DNA of 64,000 bases, from the NCBI GenBank assembly GCA_964640655.1, contig CAZXFT010000004.1:62001-126000 (forward strand), written 5' to 3'. This DNA is from BJGO01 sp964640655 (GTDB taxonomy: Bacteria > Bacteroidota > Bacteroidia > Chitinophagales > UBA10324). The notes beneath the pieces are model-generated. The model was not told the DNA's origin and ran no database searches. It saw only the letters and a list, made by a program, of their open reading frames with translations. Shown in pieces: positions 9,627-18,491 of this stretch; positions within the stretch are counted from its first letter, which is position 1, and each line of letters starts with the position of its first letter. Made by a program: the position numbers and the translations under genes.

Positions 9627-10454
9627 TTAGCTTTTCTTTCTCGCTACTAAAAAGCAACTACTGCCAAAAGGAACAACTCTGGATTTAGTAATCCTTTTCA
9701 ATTCAGCATCTAGGATTTTATCAATTATTTTTCCACCAACTCCTTTACTCTTAGTGTGTTCGTTCGCATGTTTACTAACATCTGCAGACTTCTTATTAAA
9801 GCCAAGCAGCGATGGTATTGTTCTGAATATCAAAATGGGAAAAGGCAGAAAACTAAAAAGGTATGATTTGTAGATAATCTCAAATCCTGTCTTATTCAAT
9901 AGTTTAGTTGCAGAATGTAAAGTGTATCTTCTAAAATGACCGGCATCTACATCCTCGTTAGACCATAACCATTTGTATGCTGGCACAGTGATGTAAACAA
10001 CACCATTTTGTTTCATCAGAGTATTAATGGAGCTTAAAAATTTGTAATCATCTTCGATGTGCTCAACGACATCAAAGAGTCCAATAGCATCGATTTGCTC
10101 GTTTAAAAAACCGGCATCTTCGAATGTTGAACAAATGACATGTTTTAATCCGCGCTTTTGGGCGTTTATGGCGCCTTTAATACCGGGTTCAACCAATACC
10201 GCTTCAATGTTGTGATTTTGAAGACCTTTTGAAACATATCCATTTCCACCACCTATGTCATAAAAAACTTTGTCTGGACTGTATTTTAAAACTGTCTTTG
10301 TAATACAGTTATTTCTGTGTTTGAACCAAAAACTGTTTTCTTCTATCTGAAAGCAATGTGTGTTACCCTCATCAGGATAAGATATATTACTTCTGTTATT
10401 AGAGTACCAAATTCCATCTCTGAGTACTATGTTGGTAGCTATTGTATCAATCAT
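9627..10454 (-). CDS. Class I SAM-dependent methyltransferase
   Basis: About 275 residues. The SAM-binding motif I is VFYDIGGGNGYVS (near residue 65); an acidic end of strand 2 (VLVEPG) and the motif GLFDVVEHIEDD follow, typical of a Methyltransf_11/23 type Rossmann-fold methyltransferase. The C-terminus is basic. The substrate cannot be told; similar proteins occur in cell-surface polysaccharide or quinone clusters, but there is no such neighbour here. A longer frame begins at a TTG at 10463, but that TTG is part of a promoter -7 box, so ATG 10454 is the start and the mRNA is probably leaderless. Confidence 0.75.
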   Translation of the reverse strand: MIDTIATNIVLRDGIWYSNNRSNISYPDEGNTHCFQIEENSFWFKHRNNCITKTVLKYSPDKVFYDIGGGNGYVSKGLQNHNIEAVLVEPGIKGAINAQKRGLKHVICSTFEDAGFLNEQIDAIGLFDVVEHIEDDYKFLSSINTLMKQNGVVYITVPAYKWLWSNEDVDAGHFRRYTLHSATKLLNKTGFEIIYKSYLFSFLPFPILIFRTIPSLLGFNKKSADVSKHANEHTKSKGVGGKIIDKILDAELKRITKSRVVPFGSSCFLVARKKS

Positions 10455-10460
10455 AGTTCG

Positions 10461-10492
10461 CAAATGTATCAGTCACAAGTAATAATTGGCAA
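10461..10492 (-). promoter_or_regulatory. Promoter of methyltransferase gene (TTG-N21-TACATTTG)
   Basis: On the minus strand a -33 TTG (10490-10492) and a perfect -7 TACATTTG (10461-10468) are separated by 21 bp, within the Bacteroidota consensus. Only 6 nt separate the -7 element from ATG 10454, implying a leaderless or near-leaderless transcript. Confidence 0.7.
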
Positions 10493-10618
10493 TAAATAAT
10501 TATTGCCGTTTTCAGGATACAACTACCGTAAATTAAATTCTGTTATAAGCTACAAACTCATTTTTGCTCCTGTATTAGCCTGTAAGAGGGAATTATTTCA
10601 ATTATCCATAAGGTTCCA

Positions 10619-11347
10619 CTACCAATTCATTCCAAACACCTTTTTCAAGATATCACTTGTTCTGGCAATAGGGTCTTTGCGAATAGCAAGTTCTTCATCA
10701 GCTATCATCTTAAATAAGCCATCCAAAGCTTTTTGTGTTACATACTTTGTAAGGTCTGGATTTACCTTTTGTACACCCGGAATTTTGTTATAATTAGTAA
10801 ATACATTAGTCCAGTATTTGGTGGCTTGAGTATTTTCCAAAGCTTTTTTTATTACCGGGGTGAATTTTTCGGTTAGTTGAGTGCTGGTATTAGTTCTCAA
10901 ATAAGAAGTGGCCGCATTGTCCGGTCCTTTTAATATGCTAACCGCATCGGTAATGGTCATGTTTTTAATAGCACTGACAAAAATTGGCTTTGAGTCTTTG
11001 GCAGCCTGTTCTGCTGCACGGTTCATACTAAGTATTGCATTATCAACTATAGATCCCATTCCCAACTGACGAAGTTTGGATTCTACAGTCTTGGCCTCTT
11101 CCGGCATTAAAATTTTAATAGCTGTATTTTTAAAGAAACCATCTGTTACTGAGACTTTATCTGCCCCTTTATTAATTCCCTGTGTAAGAGCGTCTTTTAA
11201 CGCTGTAACCATTTCGCTGTTGGTAATGGTGGAATTAGTATTGCTATTGTTGTTAGTTGGAGTAATACCTTTGATTTTAAGTATTTGGCAACTTCCAAAA
11301 TGTTGAACGCTCAGCAGAATGATACCGAACAAGATGAGTTTTTTCAT
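10619..11347 (-). CDS. DUF4197 domain-containing secreted protein
   Basis: 242 residues with an N-terminal signal segment (MKKLILFGIILLSVQHFGSC, possibly a lipobox ending at C20). The rest matches the DUF4197 family: SEMVTALKDALTQGINKGAD, the long helical middle, and the C-terminal KYVTQKALDGLFKMIADEE with IRKDP. It is a periplasmic or membrane-anchored helical protein of unknown function. It is divergent from cinA. The ATG at 11347 is clear. Confidence 0.8.
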   Translation of the reverse strand: MKKLILFGIILLSVQHFGSCQILKIKGITPTNNNSNTNSTITNSEMVTALKDALTQGINKGADKVSVTDGFFKNTAIKILMPEEAKTVESKLRQLGMGSIVDNAILSMNRAAEQAAKDSKPIFVSAIKNMTITDAVSILKGPDNAATSYLRTNTSTQLTEKFTPVIKKALENTQATKYWTNVFTNYNKIPGVQKVNPDLTKYVTQKALDGLFKMIADEELAIRKDPIARTSDILKKVFGMNW

Positions 11348-11409
11348 GTTATTTGTTATTTGAAGGCAAAGTAGTCAAAAAAGTTGCCAAGTTTAGAATT
11401 ACAGTTTTT

Positions 11410-12666
11410 ATGAGCCAGTGTATTATTATTACTATAGGAGATGAATTACTGATTGGTCAGGTTGTGGATACCAATTCGGCTTGGATTGGAACAGAACTGA
11501 ATAAGATAGGTATTCAGGTACTTCGTCGTATTGCGGTTGGTGACAACCGCGATGAAATTGTATATGCGCTGAATGAAGCTTTTAAAATAGCCGATATCAT
11601 TCTGGTTACCGGGGGATTAGGACCCACCAAAGATGATATCACCAAACTTACGCTGGCTGCCTATTTCAATAGTAAACTGGTTACTAATCAGGAAGTGCTG
11701 AGTGATGTGGTTGGTTTTTTTACTCGTGTTAACAGACCGATGATTGAATCAAATTATAAGCAGGCAGATGTTCCCGAAGTATGTATTCCTATCAGAAATA
11801 AGGTTGGTACAGCACCTGGAATGTGGTTTGATAAGGACAACTGTGTATTGGTGAGTATGCCGGGTGTACCATTTGAAATGAAAGAAATGATGAGCAGTTA
11901 TGTGCTGCCGAAGCTGAAAGAAAGATTTACGAAAGGTCATATTGAACATGTAACCATTATGACTGCAGGCGTTGGTGAATCTTTTCTTGCAGAAAAAATT
12001 AAAAATTGGGAAGAGGCATTGCCTGAACACATTAAACTTGCTTATCTGCCAAACCTTAGCCAGGTCAGACTTCGATTAAGCGGCAGAGGGCTCGATGAAA
12101 GGCAATTAAAAGTTGAGTTGCAAAAACAGGTTGATGCATTACTACCACTGATTGAAAACAATGTTTTTGCCACAGAAGACATAGGAATTGAAACAGCCAT
12201 TGGGAAGGCTTTAATGCATAGCGGAAAAACTGTTGCTACTGCAGAGAGCTGCACCGGTGGCTATATTGCGCATAGGATTACTTCTGTGTCAGGTTCATCA
12301 AAATGGTTCAGAGGTAGTGTAGTTGCTTATCATAATGATATAAAAAAAACCATGCTTGGAGTAGATGAAAGCACCTTAGCGCAGCATGGAGCGGTGAGTG
12401 AAGAGACAGTAAAGGAAATGGCACTACATGCCAGAACTTCACTTAATAGTGATTATGCAATCGCTGTTTCAGGCATTGCAGGCCCTGATGGCGGCACTAC
12501 TGAAAAGCCCGTTGGAATGGTGTGGGTTGCTGTAGCAAATTCAGACAATGTATATACACGCAAGTTTCAATTTTCGAGAATGCGGAATCAGAATATTGAA
12601 ATGGCTGCCCTGAATGCAATGTTTATGTTATATAGAGTCATGAATGGAAATTTTAAGGCCTCATAA
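11410..12666 (+). CDS. cinA: CinA family protein (competence/damage-inducible; NMN amidase domain)
   Basis: 418 residues. The N-terminal MoaB/MoeA-like (MoCF) domain shows TIGDELLIGQVVDTNSAWI and VTGGLGPTKDD. The C-terminal PncC-type domain (from about residue 265) shows AESCTGGYIAHRITSVSGSS and SGIAGPDGGTTEKPVGMVW. The family includes NMN deamidases/ADP-ribose pyrophosphatases that recycle pyridine nucleotides. A longer frame begins at TTG 11353, but its 19 extra residues lie in the divergent promoter region and do not look like CinA. ATG 11410 gives the usual MxxxIIxIGDELL start. The next gene on the same strand has its own -7 element. Confidence 0.92.
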   Translation: MSQCIIITIGDELLIGQVVDTNSAWIGTELNKIGIQVLRRIAVGDNRDEIVYALNEAFKIADIILVTGGLGPTKDDITKLTLAAYFNSKLVTNQEVLSDVVGFFTRVNRPMIESNYKQADVPEVCIPIRNKVGTAPGMWFDKDNCVLVSMPGVPFEMKEMMSSYVLPKLKERFTKGHIEHVTIMTAGVGESFLAEKIKNWEEALPEHIKLAYLPNLSQVRLRLSGRGLDERQLKVELQKQVDALLPLIENNVFATEDIGIETAIGKALMHSGKTVATAESCTGGYIAHRITSVSGSSKWFRGSVVAYHNDIKKTMLGVDESTLAQHGAVSEETVKEMALHARTSLNSDYAIAVSGIAGPDGGTTEKPVGMVWVAVANSDNVYTRKFQFSRMRNQNIEMAALNAMFMLYRVMNGNFKAS

Positions 12667-12710
12667 TACAGTACCTAGAATCCCTTTTCGTTAAAAAGCC
12701 TATTTTTGAA

Positions 12711-12718
12711 ACCAACCC
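12711..12718 (+). promoter_or_regulatory. -7 element upstream of the E2 gene
   Basis: TATTTTTG is a perfect TAnnTTTG, ending 20 nt before ATG 12739. No -33 TTG is present at the usual distance. Confidence 0.4.
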
Positions 12719-12738
12719 AAAAGAACTGAACATCACAC

Positions 12739-14040
12739 ATGGCTGTAGTAGAATTGATTATGCCCAAAATGGGTGAAAGTATTACCGAAGCAACAATCTT
12801 AAAGTGGAATAAAAAAGAAGGAGACAGTGTAGCACTTGATGAAGCAGTGCTTGAAATAGCAACCGATAAGGTGGATTCCGAAGTACCTTCTCCATATGCG
12901 GGCACTATTAGTAAAATACTTTTTAATGTAAACGATGTAGTGCAGGTTGGTAAGGCTATTGTACTTATTGAAACAGAAGCCAATGTTGCTGCCAAGCCTT
13001 CTCCTGCTGCTGCTCAGGTGGCACCTACACCACAACCAAAACCTGCATCTACAGTTTCTGCTCCGGCATCTGTTGCGATAAGTGCATCATCAAATGGTTC
13101 ACGATTTTATTCTCCATTAGTCCTGAATATAGCCCGCGAAGAGGGTATCGGAATGGCTGAACTGGAGAATATACCCGGAACCGGCGCCGAGAATCGAGTA
13201 ACTAAAAAGGATATTCTCTCTTATGTAAAAAATCGTGGTACTGCTCCAGTTGCTGCACCTACACCATCTCAATTGGTTTCTACTCCAGCGCCTGGACCTA
13301 TGTCTTCTGCACCAGCAGTTAGTTATAGTGGTAATGTTGAAATTATTGAGATGGATCGGATGCGTCGTTTAATTGCAGACCATATGGTGCGCAGCAAACA
13401 AACCTCCGCACACGTTACCTCTTTTGTTGAAGCTGATGTAACCAATCTGGTTTTATGGCGTGAGAAAGTGAAAAAGACTTTTGAAAAACGTGAAGGAGAA
13501 AAAATTACATTCACTCCACTGTTTATTGAGGCTGTAGTAAAAGCCATCAAAGATTTTCCTTTAATCAATTCTTCTGTAGAGGGGTACAATATTATTCGTA
13601 AGAAAGACATCAACATCGGTATGGCTGCGGCAATGCCTAATGGTAATCTCATTGTTCCTGTCATCAAAAATGCCGACACTAAAAATCTTTTTGGTTTAAC
13701 TAAAGATGTAAACGATTTAGCTAACCGGGCACGCAATAATCAGCTTAAACCAAATGAGATAGAAGGCGGCACATTCACTCTAACCAATGTTGGAACATTT
13801 GGCAATGTGATGGGAACACCTATCATCAATCAACCTCAGGTAGCCATTATGGCAACAGGTGCTATCAAGAAAAAACCTGCTGTTTTGGAAACAGCTCACG
13901 GAGATGTTATCGCTATCAGGCATATGATGTTCCTCTCATTAAGTTACGATCATCGTATTGTAGACGGTTCATTGGGTGGTTCATTTCTGCGCCGTGTTGC
14001 TGATTACCTGGAACAAGCTGATATCAACAGAGAAATCTAA
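12739..14040 (+). CDS. 2-oxoacid dehydrogenase E2 (dihydrolipoamide acyltransferase)
   Basis: 433 residues with the full E2 layout. The lipoyl domain covers 1-80, with the lipoylated lysine K44 in ATDKVDSEVPSP. An Ala/Pro-rich hinge follows. The E3/E1-binding domain is at about 116-155 (SPLVLNIAREEGI, GTGAENRVTKKDI). A second Pro-rich hinge leads to the catalytic acyltransferase core, which ends in SYDHRIVDG with H405 and D409. The single lipoyl domain and the sequence style fit a branched-chain 2-oxoacid dehydrogenase E2, though a 2-oxoglutarate-type E2 is possible. The E1 and E3 genes are not next to it. Confidence 0.88.
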   Translation: MAVVELIMPKMGESITEATILKWNKKEGDSVALDEAVLEIATDKVDSEVPSPYAGTISKILFNVNDVVQVGKAIVLIETEANVAAKPSPAAAQVAPTPQPKPASTVSAPASVAISASSNGSRFYSPLVLNIAREEGIGMAELENIPGTGAENRVTKKDILSYVKNRGTAPVAAPTPSQLVSTPAPGPMSSAPAVSYSGNVEIIEMDRMRRLIADHMVRSKQTSAHVTSFVEADVTNLVLWREKVKKTFEKREGEKITFTPLFIEAVVKAIKDFPLINSSVEGYNIIRKKDINIGMAAAMPNGNLIVPVIKNADTKNLFGLTKDVNDLANRARNNQLKPNEIEGGTFTLTNVGTFGNVMGTPIINQPQVAIMATGAIKKKPAVLETAHGDVIAIRHMMFLSLSYDHRIVDGSLGGSFLRRVADYLEQADINREI

Positions 14041-14068
14041 TTCATTCACTTTTTATTTATCTAACAAC

Positions 14069-14536
14069 ATGTACCAAGGAATATTACACACACATAATTT
14101 GCTTCGCTGGGTCGTATTGATTTTTGCTTTCGTTACCATCTATCGTTACGTTTCTGGATTAACCGGAAAGAAAACATTTACAGCTGCCGACAATCGTTGG
14201 GGGGCATTGTATGTTGGTTCTCTGCATTTACAATTAATTATAGGTTTAGTGTTGTATTTCTTTTTAAGCCCTATCACAAAAGTGGCTATGAGTGATATGG
14301 GACGTTCTATGAAAGATGCTGTCTTGCGTTTCTGGGGTGTTGAGCATATAGCTATGATGATTCTTGCAGTAGTAATTGCACAGGTAGGACGTATCATGAG
14401 TAAAAAGCGTCAGACCGATGAACTAAAATTTAAAATTGGGGCAGTGTATTTCATCATATCTCTATTGCTGATATTGATGTCTATACCTTGGCCTTTCCGC
14501 GAACAGATTGGCCGTGCCTGGTTTCCAGGAATGTAA
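14069..14536 (+). CDS. Four-helix integral membrane protein (cytochrome b-like annotation in relatives)
   Basis: 155 residues from ATG 14069; a longer frame from 13976 would run back inside the E2 gene and is rejected. Hydrophobic segments are near residues 10-27, 47-68, 88-110 and 118-140. Histidines lie at the membrane edges in LHTHNLLRW, GSLHLQLI and GVEHIAMM, which is why relatives are sometimes called cytochrome b, but haem binding is not proven. It lies 28 nt after the E2 gene and is probably cotranscribed. Confidence 0.65.
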   Translation: MYQGILHTHNLLRWVVLIFAFVTIYRYVSGLTGKKTFTAADNRWGALYVGSLHLQLIIGLVLYFFLSPITKVAMSDMGRSMKDAVLRFWGVEHIAMMILAVVIAQVGRIMSKKRQTDELKFKIGAVYFIISLLLILMSIPWPFREQIGRAWFPGM

Positions 14537-14549
14537 AATTTCTGAAGTT

Positions 14550-16418
14550 CTACTTTTTAGGTTGGCGCATTTCCTCGCTGTCCCAAGCGTGGTCTGTCTC
14601 ACTCATATTGGCATTCAGATCGGCTGATAACAAGCGCTCTTGTTGTTCTATTTGTTCCCGAACATTAAAAATGTATGACTTCATATCCTTTCTGTGGCGA
14701 GCGAGTTTGTGCAAGGCTTGCTCGTCGTATCGAATAAAATCCAATCCCTTCCGAGTAGCCGTGTAGTTTCTGAAACCCATTTCTTTAAGCACATCAATAG
14801 CCAGATAAATGGAAGTAAATAATGTTTCCCGATATATATGTTTAACACCCATATCTATTAATTCATAGGCATCCATTCTATTTCGCGCTCTTGCCAGAAT
14901 CTGTATATGAGGAAAGTGTTTTTTTACGGTTTGAATTAATAACTGATTGGTTGTTAAGTCGTCAATTGACGCAATCAGAATTTTAGCTTTTTCCGCACCG
15001 GCAGCTTGTAATAAATCGAGGCGGGTAGCATCGCCATAATAAACCTCGAATCCCATTTTGCGCAGTAACTCAACCCGGTCGCTGTCATTATCAAGAATAG
15101 TTGCTTTGATTTTGTTTGCTCGCAAAAAACGGCCTATTGTACTTCCAAAATGACCAAAGCCCGCTATGATAATTTCATGGTGCTTATCAATATTATCTGC
15201 CTTTTGCTCATCAGATTTTTCCTTAACTCCGACAAAAGGAATCAGTACTAAATCATTGAATAATAATAGAACAGGGGTAATGAGCATGCTTAATGCGGTT
15301 GTTGACATCAACACATCGAACCAGTGTGCATCAAGTATATTCAATTGCCTGCTGAAAGTATAAATCACAAAAGAGAATTCACCCACCTGCGATAGTATTA
15401 AACCGAACAAGATGTTCTGATCTTTTTTCAGTGAAAAAATTCTTCCCGTAATCAGCAGAACAACTGTTTTTATGAGCATTAACAAAAACACGATACTGAT
15501 AATAGAAGTCGTTTCAGTGGCTATTAATTTTAAATTTATAGTAGCGCCAACACCTATAAAAAACAAACCAAGCAATAAACCTTTGAATGGTTCCAGGTCA
15601 CCTTCCAATTCGTGACGAAATTCACTATTGGCTAATACCACACCGGCTATAAACGCACCCAATGCCGGACTAAGCCCAACCATTTGCATTAAATAAGAAA
15701 CGGCTATGACTAGTAGTAAGGATGCTGCAGTAAACAACTCTCGCAATCGGGTACGGGCAATTAAACGAAGAACCGGAACAAATAAGTAACGACCACTAAC
15801 CAGTAACAACGCGATACTTCCTGCAATGATAAACGTCTGTAACCAAGCTGGATACTGACCTAAGAATGGTGCGCCTTGAGAAACATTACCATCACTGTCA
15901 GGTGCCAATAATGGAAGTAATGCTAACACCGGAATGACCATGACATCCTGAAACAGCAAAATATAAAAAGATGACATACCTCCACTGCTTTGTGATAGAC
16001 TTTTTTCTTTTAGCGTTTGCATAACTATAGCGGTACTCGACATAGCAACCCCAAAGGCTACTGCGATAGAGGTGTTTAAAGACCAACCAGTAATAACTTG
16101 TGAAATACCAAAGATGATTAAAGAGGTTAACCCCATTTGTAAAGAACCTAAACCAAGAATTTTTTTTCTTGATTTCCAGAATGAGTTCGGATCTATTTCT
16201 AAACCAATGAGAAACAACATCATCACCACTCCAAACTCAGCCGCATGCATAATGTCACCTCCTTCTTCACCAACAAATCCCAATACATAAGGTCCAATAA
16301 CAATACCAGCCAGCAGGTAACCTAATACAGAGCCCAGTTTGAGTTGCTTGGCTATTGGTACACACACAACAGCTGCAGTCAGAAATATTATAGCTTGTAA
16401 GAGAAATGATCCTTGCAT
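14550..16418 (-). CDS. kefC: CPA2 cation:proton antiporter, KefB/KefC type
   Basis: 622 residues. The first ~380 form about 12 transmembrane helices of a Na+/H+ exchanger-like domain with GYLLAGIVIGPYVLG, FLIGLEIDP and ILSQVGEFSFVIY. A Rossmann RCK/TrkA-N domain starts near 415 (IIIAGFGHFGSTIGRFL; GDATRLDLLQAAG) and is followed by a charged tail. KefC-type systems export K+ in exchange for protons under electrophile stress, gated by glutathione or its adducts. The flavodoxin-like KefF/KefG homologue lies 3 nt upstream, supporting the assignment. The start is ATG 16418. Confidence 0.88.
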   Translation of the reverse strand: MQGSFLLQAIIFLTAAVVCVPIAKQLKLGSVLGYLLAGIVIGPYVLGFVGEEGGDIMHAAEFGVVMMLFLIGLEIDPNSFWKSRKKILGLGSLQMGLTSLIIFGISQVITGWSLNTSIAVAFGVAMSSTAIVMQTLKEKSLSQSSGGMSSFYILLFQDVMVIPVLALLPLLAPDSDGNVSQGAPFLGQYPAWLQTFIIAGSIALLLVSGRYLFVPVLRLIARTRLRELFTAASLLLVIAVSYLMQMVGLSPALGAFIAGVVLANSEFRHELEGDLEPFKGLLLGLFFIGVGATINLKLIATETTSIISIVFLLMLIKTVVLLITGRIFSLKKDQNILFGLILSQVGEFSFVIYTFSRQLNILDAHWFDVLMSTTALSMLITPVLLLFNDLVLIPFVGVKEKSDEQKADNIDKHHEIIIAGFGHFGSTIGRFLRANKIKATILDNDSDRVELLRKMGFEVYYGDATRLDLLQAAGAEKAKILIASIDDLTTNQLLIQTVKKHFPHIQILARARNRMDAYELIDMGVKHIYRETLFTSIYLAIDVLKEMGFRNYTATRKGLDFIRYDEQALHKLARHRKDMKSYIFNVREQIEQQERLLSADLNANMSETDHAWDSEEMRQPKK

Positions 16419-16421
16419 ATA

Positions 16422-17024
16422 CTATGATGGGTTTATTGGATTCCATTCATTGATATACATCAATGAATCAAAATTTTCTTTCGATAATTCTGTGTGAACT
16501 AAATGATGAAGTAATTGCTCGTAACTGATGGCTACTTGCTCTATTTCACTATCTGAAAGCTGATGTGTGCCGTGAACTACAAAGGGAGGTAAGTAGTGCA
16601 TTTTGCATAATGAAGCTGTTTGTTCATGACAGAACATATAATGTCTTAACGGACGTTTGTTGCGACCTTCCTCAGTGTATACCTGAGATGAGCCTCCACT
16701 ACTAAATGACTGTAACAAGTATTTACCCTCTAATGCAGCTGCACCCTTACCATATGCCCAGCCAAAATCTAATACCATGTCTATCCATTGTTTCAGTATT
16801 GGAGGAATGCTGTACCAGTATACAGGATGTTGCCATAATATGATGTCAAATTTTAATAGTTGTTTCTGTTCGAAATGAACATCAATATTGAATACGGGAT
16901 AGTGCTCATATAAATCGTGAACGTGAACACCTGTAATATTTTTAGCCCTGTGAAGCAGTGCTTTATGAATGCGCGATTTCTCCATAAGCGGATGTGCTAG
17001 CAGTATCAAAATTTTATTACTCAT
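16422..17024 (-). CDS. KefF/KefG-like NAD(P)H oxidoreductase
   Basis: 200 residues of flavodoxin-like fold. LLAHPLMEKSRIHKAL is the FMN-phosphate loop, and DIILWQHPVYWYSIPPILKQWIDMVLDFGWAYG is shared with KefF/KefG and NQO-type quinone reductases (residues ~80-115). In enterics this ancillary protein binds to and activates KefB/KefC. It sits between engB (6-nt gap) and the antiporter (3-nt gap), so the three genes are an operon. ATG 17024 is clear. Confidence 0.87.
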   Translation of the reverse strand: MSNKILILLAHPLMEKSRIHKALLHRAKNITGVHVHDLYEHYPVFNIDVHFEQKQLLKFDIILWQHPVYWYSIPPILKQWIDMVLDFGWAYGKGAAALEGKYLLQSFSSGGSSQVYTEEGRNKRPLRHYMFCHEQTASLCKMHYLPPFVVHGTHQLSDSEIEQVAISYEQLLHHLVHTELSKENFDSLMYINEWNPINPS

Positions 17025-17030
17025 AGTACC

Positions 17031-17651
17031 CTAAATATTATTCTCCCTTTGTTCATTTAATTCTTCAAGAGTTCTTGAAAGGGTATCCAGCAAAGCTTCA
17101 CGGCCAACACTTTTTTCAGCCGATGTTACAGAATGATGTGGCAGTATATCCCATGTACCTCGGAGTATATTGAAGTATAACTGTATATTACGTAGCGCAT
17201 CATTACGCGACACTTTATCACTTTTTGTAAAAACCAGTTGAAAAGGAACTTGCCATTCACCGAGCTGATTAGTAAATGCAATGTCAACAGCCTGAGGTTC
17301 TAGGCGAATGTCAATGAGTTGATATACGCAAGCAAGTGCGGATCTATGTTGAAAATAATCAGCAATCATTTTCTCCCATTGTTGCCTTTCTGTTTTTGAA
17401 ACCCTTGCATATCCATATCCGGGTAAGTCAACCAGATAAAACAAGTCATTGATAAGGAAATAATTTAGTGATTGTGTTTTACCGGGTTTGTTCGATACTC
17501 GAACCATATCTTTCCTGTTAATTAACATATTGATTAAAGATGATTTACCCACATTAGAACGACCAATAAATGCAAACTCCGGCAAACCGTCTGAAGGGCA
17601 CTGTGTATAGCTTTTAAAACTACCTCTGAATCCAACTCTTTTAATAATCAT
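17031..17651 (-). CDS. engB: Ribosome biogenesis GTPase YsxC/YihA (EngB)
   Basis: 206 residues, the usual length. G1 is GRSNVGKSSLIN (about 30-41), G3 is DLPGYGYA (about 74-81) and G4 is TKSDK (about 140-144). The Thr of G2 is near GKTQSLNYF. EngB is needed for late assembly of the 50S subunit. It is first in an apparent engB-kefF-kefC operon. The start is ATG 17651, and the 111-nt gap to ubiE should hold divergent promoters. Confidence 0.95.
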   Translation of the reverse strand: MIIKRVGFRGSFKSYTQCPSDGLPEFAFIGRSNVGKSSLINMLINRKDMVRVSNKPGKTQSLNYFLINDLFYLVDLPGYGYARVSKTERQQWEKMIADYFQHRSALACVYQLIDIRLEPQAVDIAFTNQLGEWQVPFQLVFTKSDKVSRNDALRNIQLYFNILRGTWDILPHHSVTSAEKSVGREALLDTLSRTLEELNEQRENNI

Positions 17652-17762
17652 ATCCGGGTCTGTAAGCAGCCAAATTACAGCATTCGATTTTACTCGTTCT
17701 ATGTATAAAACACTTTACAATTTATTGAACACTTTTGCAGCCCGGTTGTACTTACAAGTAAC

Positions 17763-18491
17763 TTGAAAAAGCAGGTAGTTCCATATTACGATTCCGATAA
17801 GAACAAAAAAGAGCAGGTAGCTGAGATGTTTGACAACATTTCACCACGATATGATTTTCTGAATGCCCTGCTATCGTTAGGCATTCATAAATACTGGCAA
17901 AATTGTTTGATAAAAGCTGTCTCACCACTTAGGAATAAAAAAGTATTGGATGTAGCTACCGGTACCGGTGCTGTTGCATTTGCTTTATCCAAGAAAGGTG
18001 CTGCACACATAACCGGCATAGACATCAGTAATCAAATGCTTGAAGTTGGAAGAAAGAAACTTTCTACGATGAAGATCAGTAATATCAGTTTAGAATATGG
18101 AGATGCAGAGCATATACATTTTGAGACAAACTCTTTCGACGGCATTACAGTGGCCTATGGTGTTCGTAATTTTGAAAACCTGGAACAGGGTTTAAATGAA
18201 TTGCTGCGTGTATTAAAACCAGGAGCTAGATTGGCTATACTTGAATTTTCAAAACCAAAAGTTTTTCCTGTAAAACAATTATTTGGCTTTTACTCTCGTT
18301 ATGTGTTGCCTTTAGTAGGAAAACTGATTGCCAAAGACAAACGTGCATACAACTACTTGCCTGAAAGTGTACAACAATTCCCCGAGGGAGATGCATTTTT
18401 AAGAATTTTACAACAACAAGGATTTACACAAACCACATGCAAACCGCTCACATTCGGCATCGCATCACTATATATTGCTTACAAGCCCTAA
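17763..18491 (+). CDS. ubiE: Demethylmenaquinone methyltransferase UbiE/MenG
   Basis: 242 residues. AEMFDNISPRYDFLNALLSLGIHKYWQ is the family signature near residue 25, followed by motif I VLDVATGTGAVAF, IDISNQMLEVGRKK and the second signature VAYGVRNFENLEQGL. It makes menaquinone from demethylmenaquinone at the membrane surface. The first ATG is inside the signature, so translation must begin upstream; TTG 17763 is the only fitting start, since no ATG or GTG occurs between it and the in-frame stop upstream. porT overlaps its 3' end. Confidence 0.93.
   Translation: MKKQVVPYYDSDKNKKEQVAEMFDNISPRYDFLNALLSLGIHKYWQNCLIKAVSPLRNKKVLDVATGTGAVAFALSKKGAAHITGIDISNQMLEVGRKKLSTMKISNISLEYGDAEHIHFETNSFDGITVAYGVRNFENLEQGLNELLRVLKPGARLAILEFSKPKVFPVKQLFGFYSRYVLPLVGKLIAKDKRAYNYLPESVQQFPEGDAFLRILQQQGFTQTTCKPLTFGIASLYIAYKP

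Noticed and set aside
17700..17762. Promoter box CACTTTTG before ubiE
   Set aside because: The first base of the TA dinucleotide is wrong and no -33 TTG is correctly spaced, so it is not listed as a promoter.
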